Part shown: piece by piece, positions 1 through 6,254 of the stretch
Numbering within the stretch: the first letter of the stretch is position 1
Layout: each line of letters opens with the position of its first letter
Origin: Bacteroidales bacterium
Lineage (GTDB): Bacteria; Bacteroidota; Bacteroidia; Bacteroidales; UBA932
Direction: 5' to 3'
Length of the DNA stretch: 10,021 nucleotides
Assembly (NCBI GenBank): GCA_023227835.1
Contig: JALOCI010000077.1
Location: forward strand, 1 to 10,021
Notes under the pieces: model-generated
Seen by the model: only the letters and a program-made list of their open reading frames with translations
The model's database searches: none
What the model was told of the DNA's origin: nothing
Program-made: the position numbers and the translations under genes

Positions 1-162
1 GAGGAACCGGATCCCGATCCGTTGGTCGTACCACCAAGTTCCGCGGAAAATCTGCAGAGCGGCCCGCACGCGATCAGCGTATTCCTCGACGCCCGTGCGG
101 AGAATGAAGGAGCGCCCGTCGTCGGACAGGGCGAGGTCGCCCACGATAGGAAAGCCGCTCAC
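1..162 (-). CDS. gpW/gp25-like baseplate wedge protein, N-terminal part (cut by window edge)
   Basis: The start is GTG 162, overlapping the spike stop as GTGA, with AAAGGTG seven bases upstream. Fifty-four codons are readable before the sequence ends, and the frame is still open. 'IVGDLALSDDGRSFIL' (6-21), 'GVEEYADRVRAALQIFRGTWWYDQRIGI' split over 24-51, with the helix Y-A-x-R-V-x-x-A-L followed by G-x-W-W-x-D-x-x-x-G-I, is the clear gpW_gp25 pattern (T4 gp25, Mu gp46). This protein is part of the baseplate wedge and nucleates the sheath. The family is about 100-140 residues, so roughly half the gene lies outside this window. Confidence 0.8.
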   Translation of the reverse strand, partial: MSGFPIVGDLALSDDGRSFILRTGVEEYADRVRAALQIFRGTWWYDQRIGIRFL

Positions 163-797
163 GCTGACACCTTTAGCACGGTAGAGCCGACCGCGCTAGG
201 AGCGGTCGGGGGGACGACGGGCGACGTCGTGAGCCCGCCACCGGTCGGCGCCGTGTGCGCGTGCGATCCGAGCCACGTCGTTAACGTCGCCATTAGCGAA
301 GTGAATTCGGACGCGGTCAGTACGGGCAACGCGCCGATCCCCGCGGGGCCGATCTGAACGGCGGCCGATCCGATCTGAACGATCACACCTGCATCCGATC
401 CGATCGCCGCGCCGGTCAAGTTGCCGGCGTTGATCAAGGGGGACACATCGGGCGCCGCGCCTGGTAGCGCGTATGCAAAGAGCCCATGACGTCGAAGGAG
501 CGCGGGAGCCATCGCGCTACCACTCAGACGCCACGGGCTGAAATCTTGCTCGCAAAACACGAGGAGCACCCAATCCCCCGCGGCCAGGGGTAGGTGCATG
601 AAATAGCCCCCGCCGCGGGGCCATAGGACGGGGACATCTTCGAGAGGCGGCATCCCCGCGATCACGGGCTCCACCGCGCATTGCTGCAGCGGCGCGGTGT
701 AGCTCGTAACCTTGGCAGGGATCGCCGTATGCACGCCGTCCAGGCTGCGCGCGATCGCGCCCCGGATTGCTTCGGCCCAGTCGCCCTGCTCGGTCAC
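159..797 (-). CDS. Baseplate spike protein (Gp138/gpV/Mu gp45 type)
   Basis: A 212-residue protein starting at GTG 797, overlapping the hub stop by four bases and following GAAGGGCGGG. The N-terminal domain has the Gp138-N OB-fold pattern: 'IPAKVTSYTAPLQQCAVEPVI' (split over 26-46), 'PLEDVPVLWPRGGG' (51-64), 'LPLAAGDWVLLVFCEQDFSPW' (69-89) and 'RRHGLFAYALPGAAP' (102-116). The middle (117-157) is Gly/Ala/Val/Ile-rich and looks like a short beta-helix shaft ('VIVQIGSAAVQIGPAGI' 138-154). Near the end, H179-A-H181 with a following Pro/Gly/Thr-rich tail resembles the HxH metal site found at the apex of gpV-type spikes. The trimer forms the membrane-piercing tip under the hub. The length and domain order are normal. 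Confidence 0.88.
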   Translation of the reverse strand: MTEQGDWAEAIRGAIARSLDGVHTAIPAKVTSYTAPLQQCAVEPVIAGMPPLEDVPVLWPRGGGYFMHLPLAAGDWVLLVFCEQDFSPWRLSGSAMAPALLRRHGLFAYALPGAAPDVSPLINAGNLTGAAIGSDAGVIVQIGSAAVQIGPAGIGALPVLTASEFTSLMATLTTWLGSHAHTAPTGGGLTTSPVVPPTAPSAVGSTVLKVSA

Positions 798-1699
798 AAT
801 GCCCGCCCTTCAAATTCCGTATACCACTCGGTTCCGTGAGTGTCGCCCACGTGCCGGAGCTTCGTGCAGAGGTAGGACCCCGAGGCCGCTTCGGACTGCA
901 GGGCGAACCCGATCCCGGGCGTGAGCGTCGGGAGCAGTAGGCAGGAACCCGCTGCCATTTTCCAGGTTGTCGTTTCCTTGATCTTCGTCGTGACGTTCTC
1001 GCGCTCGATCTTCCGCGTGCTCGTCGTGACGTTTCCGACGAGCCCCGTGATGGGGGCAATGAACGGACCCACGCTAGCCGGGGCGTCGGCGAGCCGGACC
1101 TGAAAAGCGCCGTCCTGGATTGACCAGGCGAGCCCTACGCTGCGCATGAAATACGTGAGCTCGTCCAGGATCGGGCCGTCGACGGTGAAGGCGTGCGAGA
1201 GCATCATACCCGTGGACAACGCCGCCGCCGCGCCAACGGCGGAAGCGTTACCTTCGGCGACCTTCATTTCGGCGATGAAGTCTTTGAGTATCTGTAGGCA
1301 GGGCGTCGCCTTAGCCCACGTCTTATGGATCGACTTCCCTGCGATGGGCTCCCCCTCGGTATCAAGCTCCCCATCCCCGCCCGTGATCGTCGTGATCCAA
1401 TCGGTGCCCTCCTTGACGCTTTGCGCTTCGCGAAGCATCCCGGCGAAGAGCTGCCCATTCGCGCCCTGGTAGCCCGCGGCGAGCGAGCACGGGACGCCCT
1501 GCATGTCGGCAAGCTCGGCACGGTGGGCCGCGGTCAGATTCCAGATCCGGATCGTTGCCACGTTAGGCCAGGGCTTTTCGTCCCGCTCGATTTCGAACGC
1601 GCAGCGGAGCGAATCGGTTTCAATCGACACCCCCCCGAGCCCTAGCGGGCCGGGCTCTCCGGCGCTCAGAAAAATTGAGCGAAGCCACTGCTCAGACAT
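794..1699 (-). CDS. Baseplate hub protein (gp27/gpD-like)
   Basis: A 301-residue protein starting at ATG 1699. Residues 30-57 ('SLRCAFEIERD' then 'WPNVATIRIWNLT') are the standard first half of hub proteins: an F-x-I/V strand, then N-x-A-x-I-x-I-x-NL. Residues 73-90 ('LAAGYQGANGQLFAGMLR') and 99-110 ('TDWITTITGGDG') complete the first barrel. A helical region (132-147) follows, then 'YFMRSVGLAWSIQDGAFQV' split over 183-201. The C-terminal half contains 'PITGLVGNV' (216-224) and the final strands. Trimers of this fold form the platform that carries the spike and continues the tube. It is followed by the spike gene, which starts inside its stop codon (GTGA). Confidence 0.85.
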   Translation of the reverse strand: MSEQWLRSIFLSAGEPGPLGLGGVSIETDSLRCAFEIERDEKPWPNVATIRIWNLTAAHRAELADMQGVPCSLAAGYQGANGQLFAGMLREAQSVKEGTDWITTITGGDGELDTEGEPIAGKSIHKTWAKATPCLQILKDFIAEMKVAEGNASAVGAAAALSTGMMLSHAFTVDGPILDELTYFMRSVGLAWSIQDGAFQVRLADAPASVGPFIAPITGLVGNVTTSTRKIERENVTTKIKETTTWKMAAGSCLLLPTLTPGIGFALQSEAASGSYLCTKLRHVGDTHGTEWYTEFEGRAL

Positions 1700-2018
1700 C
1701 GAACGACTCTCGATAGTAGAGTTGCACGCGCGAGCCCAGCCCGTCGATCGCAGGGCGGACCGTGCTCCCGTCGGTGGGCCCCGCGAAGAGCAACCCCGGG
1801 GGCTTCCCCGCGACGACCGACCCGCGCAGGAGATCCACGCCGCACGTGATCGCGATCCCTTCTATGATCGCCGTCCCGTCGCGTGCGTAAATCGAGAGCA
1901 TCCAGGTTTCCGTGCGGGTGTTCCAAGAAAACTTGAATTCGTAGACTCTGCCCTCGAGTCCGATCGTCTCGGTATACTCGCGGATCGTGCCGCTGCTATT
2001 GGTAGGGATGACGATCAT
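1692..2018 (-). CDS. Baseplate plug protein (Pam3 gp18-like, DUF6983 type)
   Basis: A 108-residue protein starting at ATG 2018, four bases after the upstream stop. A TTG at 2033 in frame is an alternative, but 'MIVIPT' is the usual first motif of this family. Recognisable parts are 'MIVIPTNSSG' (1-10), 'LEGRVYEFKFSWNTRTETW' (21-39), 'LSIYARDGTAIIEGIAI' (41-57), 'DLL' (62-64) and 'KPPGLLFA' (72-79). The pattern y-x-f-xF-WN-R-x-x-W followed by a D-G turn and a late PPG-L matches the small beta-barrel protein that plugs the baseplate hub in cyanophage Pam3 and similar myophages. It lies between the Dit-like gene and the hub gene, as in those phages. Its stop overlaps the hub start by eight bases. 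Confidence 0.82.
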   Translation of the reverse strand: MIVIPTNSSGTIREYTETIGLEGRVYEFKFSWNTRTETWMLSIYARDGTAIIEGIAITCGVDLLRGSVVAGKPPGLLFAGPTDGSTVRPAIDGLGSRVQLYYRESFDV

Positions 2019-2022
2019 GGTT

Positions 2023-2754
2023 TCAGATCCCAAGGGCGTCCAGGCCGCTCGCTAACATTGACTTTTGAACAACAGCCTTCTCAAGTTTCTCGACCGCGCT
2101 AGGACCGCCGGGCACAAGGGGAACCAAGTTGACGGCCGCGGGGATAGGCGCCCCCACCCCGGCAGCCCCGAGCGTCGCCCCCGCCGTCGCCGCGGTTACG
2201 ATCGCCTGCGCTTCAATGGTGAAGCGCACGACCCCGCCCGGCACGCCGCGGGAATACTGGACGGACGTTAGCACGTAATCGGAGAGCTGCAGCCCTTGGT
2301 AATTGAACGTACAGAGGGACGACTTTTGCCACACCTCGATCAATTTGTCGTGTAGCGCATGGATCCGATCCTTGTCCTCTTTCGCCGTCAGAGTCCAAAC
2401 CTCGGCGGGGCCGCCGCCGATCCCAAGCGCGGCGCCGATCGCGGCGACGGCCGCGCCCGCTAGCATGGTGATCGCGAGGAGCCCGGTCGGCTTGAATTGC
2501 GATTGCCTCACGTCGATCGGGAGTTGCTTCCACTCCGTCTCGGACTCGCCCAGGGGCGTCGCCGATTGCGCGAATTCGAACGTCACCCGGCGCGGTCGAT
2601 GGATCACGTGGTCCGAGATTTCGGAACCGTCTTCGATCGGATGATTCGTGACCTCGCTTTCGGCGCTCGCCGTGATCTGCTTGACGATGTCCGCCGTCAA
2701 GGCGCCGCCCCCGATCCCGGGGATGTCCCCCTCCCAGGTAAGCCAATCAGTCAC
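2023..2754 (-). CDS. Dit-like / hub-associated baseplate protein
   Basis: A 243-residue protein. I chose GTG 2754, which overlaps the tape measure stop by eight bases; the frame is open to a GTG at 2820, but that would add an Arg-rich piece read out of the tape measure gene. Residues 28-60 contain 'AESEVTNHPIEDGSEISDHVIHRP' (split across 32-55), a pattern typical of Dit-like N-terminal domains in myophage baseplates ('h-v-dG-ei-DHv--rP'), which form the ring where tube meets hub. Residues 90-115 are a long hydrophobic Ala/Gly/Leu stretch, unusual for this family. Strands resume at 148-168 and 172-186 ('GVVRFTIEAQAI'). The C-terminal 55 residues are Ala/Pro/Val-rich, ending in a helix (219-240). 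The gene lies directly after the tape measure, the normal place for this protein. Confidence 0.75.
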   Translation of the reverse strand: MTDWLTWEGDIPGIGGGALTADIVKQITASAESEVTNHPIEDGSEISDHVIHRPRRVTFEFAQSATPLGESETEWKQLPIDVRQSQFKPTGLLAITMLAGAAVAAIGAALGIGGGPAEVWTLTAKEDKDRIHALHDKLIEVWQKSSLCTFNYQGLQLSDYVLTSVQYSRGVPGGVVRFTIEAQAIVTAATAGATLGAAGVGAPIPAAVNLVPLVPGGPSAVEKLEKAVVQKSMLASGLDALGI

Positions 2755-5200
2755 GGCCGGCCCCCACAAGCGCGGCGCGCACGCCGCGCGGGTTCGAGCG
2801 TTGCGTAGCGACCACGGCACCGGCGACGGCGCGCCCGGTCGCCGCGGGCGTCGCGCCCCCCTCGACGTTGACGGTGACCGAACGTTGATCCGTGTAGGTG
2901 AGCGGCGCCGCGGCGGGCGCGTCCCACGCCGACGGAAGCGTCGGCTCGGGGGCGATCACGGCGCCCGTCTTCGGGTCGAGCCGCGTCCCGTAGCCCTTGC
3001 CGTGCGCGTCGGCGCGGGCGATCGCCTTGTCCCGGTTTCGCTTGTTCGCTTCGGCGCGGGCCTTGGCGTTGGCGACCGCGTCCACCCCGGCGAAGAGCCC
3101 TTCCCCGCCGGCGAGGGATTTCACCCCGGCCAGCAAGCCTTCCCAGCCCCCGACCTCTTCGAGGAGCTTCGTCCCTTGATCCCACGCCAGCCAGATCCCG
3201 CCGATAGCCGCCGCCGCCGCGCCGGCCGCCGCCGCCATGGCCCCGAGGCTCCCGCTTAGGGCGAGCGCCGACACACGGGCCGCCGCCCACGACGCCGCCG
3301 CTACGCCGGTCCGTGCGGCCTGCAGTAACCACGCCGCGGAGAGCACGGCGAGCCGAATGATCAACTGCCCGATCCCCGTCGAAGCGAAGAGAAGGAAGCC
3401 GCCCACGATGGCAAGCGCCGTCTTCGTGGTATCGCTCGTCGTCGCGAGCCACTCCCGCGCGGCGGCCCCGGCGATCTTGAGCCACTCGACGATCTTCGCC
3501 CACCGGGCGCGCAAGTCTTCGAGAACCGCTTTCGCCGACCCCGCCCCGAAGACGTGATCCAGGAACCGCCCCAGGGCGGAGTCTCCCCCGGTAAGGAACG
3601 TAATTATATCGTCCAGGATCAAGGCCCACGCGATCCAGGGGAGGAGCACGCGGCCGATCGCGAGGAGCGTTGGCCAGAGCTTCGCGAGCGCGCCCTTGAT
3701 CCCGCCCACGCCCCCGAGCAGGCGCCCGAGTAGCTTAACGAAGGCAATCCACCCGCCGCTCACGAAAGACGCTTGAAGGATCTTGCTCGACCCCGTGAGC
3801 CGCCCGAACGCTTGCCCTACATGGATCAACCGCCCCGCAATCCACATAAGCGCGGGCGCCACGGCGCCCAAGAGGGACACCTTGATCCGCTGGAATTGCA
3901 GGCCCGCGAGGAACATCTCATCGTTGGTTTCTTCGATCTGTGCTGCGAGCTCCCCCCCGAAAACGACGCCTAGTTCTTCCGTGCGCGCCTTTAGCGCGTC
4001 GATATCCTTCGCCGACCCACGGAAGAGAGAAAGCATCCGGGCGCCGGATTCGCCAAAGATCCGTTGTGCGAAAGCGGAGCGCCGGACGGGATCTTCAATC
4101 GACGCGATCGCCTTACCAAATTGCCAGAACAGTTGATCCGGGGAGCGGCCTTCGATCTCGTCGATCCCCAACCCCATCTCGCTTAGGACGTCTTTCGCGC
4201 GGCCTTTCCCCGTCGCGGCGAATAAGCCGAGGTTCCGCGTCATGGTCGTAAACCCGACGCGCAGCTCTTCGATCGAGATCCCGCTAAGGTTCGCCGCGGC
4301 GTCGAGGGCTTGCAGCGCCTCGACCGAGACGCCCAGTTGTTTCGCCATCTTCGCGAGCGCGTCGACCTGGGAAAACGTATTCTTGATCCCGGACAGGATC
4401 ATGCGCCCGGCGAAGACCGCACCCATAGCGCCGCCGAACAAGCCAAGCGACCCGAGCACGCCGCCCAAGGCGCCGCCCAATCCACCCACGGCCGCCGTCG
4501 CGGCTTGCGCCGGGCCGGGGCGGAGCGCGTTGCGCCAGGCCGCGCCCATCGCGCGTAGCCGGTTGACGACGCCGCCGATCGCTAGCCCTAGGCGCTGCAG
4601 TTGGACGCGGGGCTGCAGCAAGGCGTTCCCCGCGGTCGCCCGCCACCAGGCCGCGCGGAACCCCCGGATCCGTTCCGTGAGCCGGGCGAGGCTTTGCTGT
4701 GCCGCGGCGGTCCCCTGCGCGATCCCCCGGGCGAAGCCCCCAGCGCCGGCTCCCGCCGCCCGTTGCGCCGCGCCCAAGGCGGCCAGGGCCGCCGTCACGG
4801 CTTGCACCGGGCCGGGGGGAAGCGCCGCCCGCCACGTCGCGCCGAGCTCTCGGAGCCGGGCGCCCAGCCCCCCGACCACGCCCCCCGCGCGCTGTAGCGC
4901 CGCCGCGGCGGCCGTCGGCGCGGTGCCCTGGAACGCCTGCCCCCACGCCGCGCGGAGCGCTGCCAGGCGCCCGGTAAGCCGCGCCAAGCCCGCGCCCGCG
5001 GCGGCCGTCCCCTGCGCTACCGCGGGGCCCGCGGCGGCAAGCGCCGGAGTCGCGACGGTCGCGGCTTGAGCCGCCCCGTCGAAGGCGCGCCCAACCCCGC
5101 GCACCTTCGCTTCGGCGCGGGCGCTCGCAGCCGTGATCTTCGCAAGCGTCCCCTGGTCCCAGGCGAACGAAAAGCGGGCGAAGAGCTCACGGATTGCCAC
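2747..5200 (-). CDS. Tail tape measure protein
   Basis: An 817-residue protein starting at GTG 5200, overlapping the end of the chaperone extension by 14 bases, with GAGGAAAGG about nine bases upstream. Residues 1-45 are a helical start. Residues 60-257 are an Ala/Gly-rich duplicated region. Residues 277-390 hold the classic tape measure core: 'DALAKMAKQLGVSVEALQALDAA' split over 280-302, 'GISIEELRVGF' (307-317), and 'RRSAFAQRIFGESGARMLSLF' split over 373-393. Strongly hydrophobic stretches that could insert in membranes lie at about 246-271, 441-459, 512-536, 594-627 and 649-672. The tail end (703-817) is soluble and contains an Ala/Lys/Arg-rich helix and a short beta region (773-780). The protein fills the tail tube, sets its length, and is ejected ahead of the DNA. 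It is the longest gene in the window. The call is very secure from size, composition, core motifs and position. Confidence 0.95.
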   Translation of the reverse strand: MAIRELFARFSFAWDQGTLAKITAASARAEAKVRGVGRAFDGAAQAATVATPALAAAGPAVAQGTAAAGAGLARLTGRLAALRAAWGQAFQGTAPTAAAAALQRAGGVVGGLGARLRELGATWRAALPPGPVQAVTAALAALGAAQRAAGAGAGGFARGIAQGTAAAQQSLARLTERIRGFRAAWWRATAGNALLQPRVQLQRLGLAIGGVVNRLRAMGAAWRNALRPGPAQAATAAVGGLGGALGGVLGSLGLFGGAMGAVFAGRMILSGIKNTFSQVDALAKMAKQLGVSVEALQALDAAANLSGISIEELRVGFTTMTRNLGLFAATGKGRAKDVLSEMGLGIDEIEGRSPDQLFWQFGKAIASIEDPVRRSAFAQRIFGESGARMLSLFRGSAKDIDALKARTEELGVVFGGELAAQIEETNDEMFLAGLQFQRIKVSLLGAVAPALMWIAGRLIHVGQAFGRLTGSSKILQASFVSGGWIAFVKLLGRLLGGVGGIKGALAKLWPTLLAIGRVLLPWIAWALILDDIITFLTGGDSALGRFLDHVFGAGSAKAVLEDLRARWAKIVEWLKIAGAAAREWLATTSDTTKTALAIVGGFLLFASTGIGQLIIRLAVLSAAWLLQAARTGVAAASWAAARVSALALSGSLGAMAAAAGAAAAAIGGIWLAWDQGTKLLEEVGGWEGLLAGVKSLAGGEGLFAGVDAVANAKARAEANKRNRDKAIARADAHGKGYGTRLDPKTGAVIAPEPTLPSAWDAPAAAPLTYTDQRSVTVNVEGGATPAATGRAVAGAVVATQRSNPRGVRAALVGAGRD
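4430..5023 (-). repeat. 297-bp degenerate tandem duplication in the tape measure gene
   Basis: Copy 1 is 4727-5023 (residues 60-158) and copy 2 is 4430-4726 (residues 159-257). Matching residues keep a constant 99-residue offset with no gap: AQGTAAA at 62 and 161, LARLT at 72 and 171, RAAW at 83 and 182, GP-Q-A at 130 and 229. By hand about half of the residues in 61-146 are identical. At DNA level, 4788-4817 and 4491-4520 differ at only two of 30 bases. Confidence 0.85.
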
Positions 5201-5408
5201 GGGCTCGAGCCCTTTCCTCTGCTGCGTCTATCGCGTCTAAAACCCCGTTAGCCTCGTACAGATCAACGATCGACCAGGTGTCCAGGATCGTGGTTAGCCC
5301 GTCGGAGATTCGCCGGTCGGTGACGACTCGCCAGATCCGCCAGTCCACTCCAGCAGGGATCCGAATCGGCTCGCCGCCTCCTCGAGAAGGACACGGCCAG
5401 TCGCGTCG
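5187..5408 (-). CDS. -1 frame extension of the tail assembly chaperone (GT-like C-terminal domain)
   Basis: From codon CGA at 5408 this frame is open for 73 residues to the TGA at 5187. Joined to chaperone residues 1-120 it gives a predicted fusion of 193 residues. The first 20 or so residues (Arg/Gly/Pro-rich) are a linker. The remainder is protein-like: 'VDWRIWRVVTD' followed by 'LTTILDTWSIVDLYEAN' and 'VLDAIDAAEERARARG'. The pattern W-xx-WR, then WS-xx-DL-xx-AN-xx-LD recalls a small family of phage proteins found just before tape measure genes (I believe DUF6889-like, not verified). As a separate gene it could start at GTG 5348, but no clear ribosome site precedes that. In lambda, the T part of gpGT contacts the tail tube subunit while G binds the tape measure. 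The frame ends 14 bases inside the tape measure gene. Confidence 0.72.
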   Translation of the reverse strand, partial: RRDWPCPSRGGGEPIRIPAGVDWRIWRVVTDRRISDGLTTILDTWSIVDLYEANGVLDAIDAAEERARARGNP

Positions 5409-5767
5409 AAAAAATCCGCGAATTGCCACTCCACGCAAGCCGCGAGCCACCCGAGGAGCGCCGCGTTCCGGCGAGCGAAGACAGCGTCCAGGAACGGCCC
5501 GAGCGGCACGTGAGCCGTCGACCCGCCCTTGTCCCAATCCACGTGGCAGACCCCGGCGAAGAGGTCGACGAGCTCCCCCACGCGGGAGAGTCCGGCGAGC
5601 GCCGCCGGGTCGATGACGGCGGTCTTCGTCGCCGCGGCGACCGAAGCGACGGCGGGCAGGAACACCTCGACGAGCAGCGCTTCCGCTTTGAGCGCTTGCT
5701 TCAGCTTGAGTGGCGCGAGCTTGAAGGTCGTGCCGTCGACCGTGAATTCATGAGCATTCGCGTTCAT
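5294..5767 (-). CDS. Tail assembly chaperone (lambda gpG-like role), zero-frame product
   Basis: A 157-residue protein. ATG 5767 is chosen because GAGGAG lies five bases upstream; a GTG at 5782 in the same frame would bury that ribosome site inside the gene. The N-terminus (residues 6-18) is a short beta hairpin region that leads into helices, for example 19-49 and 57-75. Residues 84-93 carry 'TAHVPLGPFL' and 96-122 form a long helix containing 'VEWQFADFFD'. The C-terminus (143-157) is a loose Gly/Ser/Pro/Thr tail with a repeated SPTG. Position after the tube and before the tape measure, size and mostly helical make-up fit a tail assembly chaperone, which binds the tape measure during tube assembly. 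Codons 118-120 contain the slippery heptamer, and a -1 shift there would replace the last 37 residues with a different domain. I recognise the role by context more than by sequence. Confidence 0.78.
   Translation of the reverse strand: MNANAHEFTVDGTTFKLAPLKLKQALKAEALLVEVFLPAVASVAAATKTAVIDPAALAGLSRVGELVDLFAGVCHVDWDKGGSTAHVPLGPFLDAVFARRNAALLGWLAACVEWQFADFFDATGRVLLEEAASRFGSLLEWTGGSGESSPTGESPTG
5373..5397 (-). other. Candidate frameshift-stimulating hairpin
   Basis: Ten bases after the slippery heptamer, the transcribed strand can form a bulged stem: GCCG (5394-5397) with CGGC (5373-5376), then CCTTC (5386-5390) with GGAGG (5377-5381), including one G-T pair. The loop is TCGA, and TGT (5391-5393) is bulged on the 5' side. 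The spacer is slightly longer than the usual 5-9 bases. This was found by eye; no folding energy was computed. Confidence 0.4.
5408..5414 (-). other. Candidate -1 programmed ribosomal frameshift site (T TTT TTC)
   Basis: On the coding strand the chaperone reads GAT TTT TTC GAC at codons 118-121. The last T of GAT with the next two codons forms T TTT TTC, a canonical X XXY YYZ heptamer in the correct phase. After slipping back one base, the ribosome continues in a frame open for another 73 codons to the TGA at 5187-5189. A frameshift at this place in the gene between tube and tape measure is well known from lambda G/GT and many other tailed phages. Confidence 0.8.
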
Positions 5768-5788
5768 GTTGGCTCCTCTCACGCGCCG

Positions 5789-5803
5789 TCGGGGTTACCC
5801 CGA
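5789..5803 (-). other. Small perfect hairpin between tube and chaperone genes
   Basis: On the transcribed strand the sequence TCGGGG-TAA-CCCCGA is a perfect 6-bp inverted repeat with a 3-base loop, six bases after the tube stop codon. There is no T-tract after it, so it is not a classic intrinsic terminator. It could stabilise the 3' end of the upstream message or lower expression of the downstream chaperone. No function is shown. Confidence 0.35.
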
Positions 5804-5808
5804 GCGGG

Positions 5809-6246
5809 TTAGTTCCCTCCGGGGAGCGCCCCGATCGGGTTTAGCACGGCGGTGAATTTCCAAGTCACATCCGAGATGCCCTTGCCCATCTCGAAATCCG
5901 GGAGGCTCGTGATCCAGCACTTGTCACCGGCGTAGATCGTCGCGCCGTTGTTATCCTTGAGCAGGAACACCCCGACGCCCGCGCCGCCTGAGGACTCGCG
6001 GTCGGCCGCGTGAAGCGCCGCGAGTTGCTGATTGTGCGAGGAGCTCCGCTTGAGCGTGACCTCCCCGTCGATCCGCCGCTCGTGAGTATGGTACCGGGAC
6101 ACCTCGCCGTCGACCGAGATATCGTCTTCGAAGGCGGGACCCCGCGGCGTGAGCTTGACGAATGGGTCGGCCTTGCCGTCCGTGATCGGGAGCGCGCAAA
6201 GAACGAGCGTGACGTTATTGGAGTCGTACTCTTTGTAGCCGGCCAT
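5809..6246 (-). CDS. Tail tube protein, DUF3277 family
   Basis: A 145-residue protein starting at ATG 6246, eight bases after the sheath stop, with the Shine-Dalgarno TGAGGT overlapping that stop codon. Recognisable elements are 'YDSNNVTLVL' (7-16), 'SVDGEVSRY' (44-52), 'GEVTLKRSSSHNQQLAAL' (61-78), 'GVFLLKDNNGATIYAG' (92-107) and a final strand 'DVTWKFTAVLN' (126-136). The string 'DGE-x-x-R', a strand, then 'S-x-x-NxxL' and 'D-NGxT' is the DUF3277 pattern, a family found beside DUF3383 sheath genes and thought to form the inner tube of the contractile tail. The length is standard and the two genes form an adjacent pair. A 41-base gap with a small hairpin separates it from the chaperone gene. 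Confidence 0.87.
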   Translation of the reverse strand: MAGYKEYDSNNVTLVLCALPITDGKADPFVKLTPRGPAFEDDISVDGEVSRYHTHERRIDGEVTLKRSSSHNQQLAALHAADRESSGGAGVGVFLLKDNNGATIYAGDKCWITSLPDFEMGKGISDVTWKFTAVLNPIGALPGGN

Positions 6247-6254
6247 GGGTTACC

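Noticed and set aside
2755..2820. Longer Dit-like protein starting at GTG 2820.
   Set aside because: The extra N-terminus lies wholly inside the tape measure gene and is Arg-rich without homologous pattern; GTG 2754 is at the natural junction.
2751..3629. A 292-codon minus-strand frame inside the tape measure gene in another phase.
   Set aside because: It is an Arg/Gly-rich shadow frame with no structure-like pattern.
4242..5069. A 275-codon plus-strand frame opposite the tape measure duplication.
   Set aside because: Its Ala/Pro/Arg/Ser-rich composition comes from the antisense of an Ala/Gly-rich coding region; no ribosome site or family pattern was seen.
5409..5537. Extending the -1 chaperone frame upstream as an independent gene from 5537.
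   Set aside because: The part before the slippery heptamer is Arg/Gly/Pro-rich shadow sequence; only the part after the shift site looks like protein.
5789..5803. Intrinsic transcription terminator after the tube gene.
   Set aside because: The stem is only 6 bp and is not followed by a T-run on the transcribed strand.
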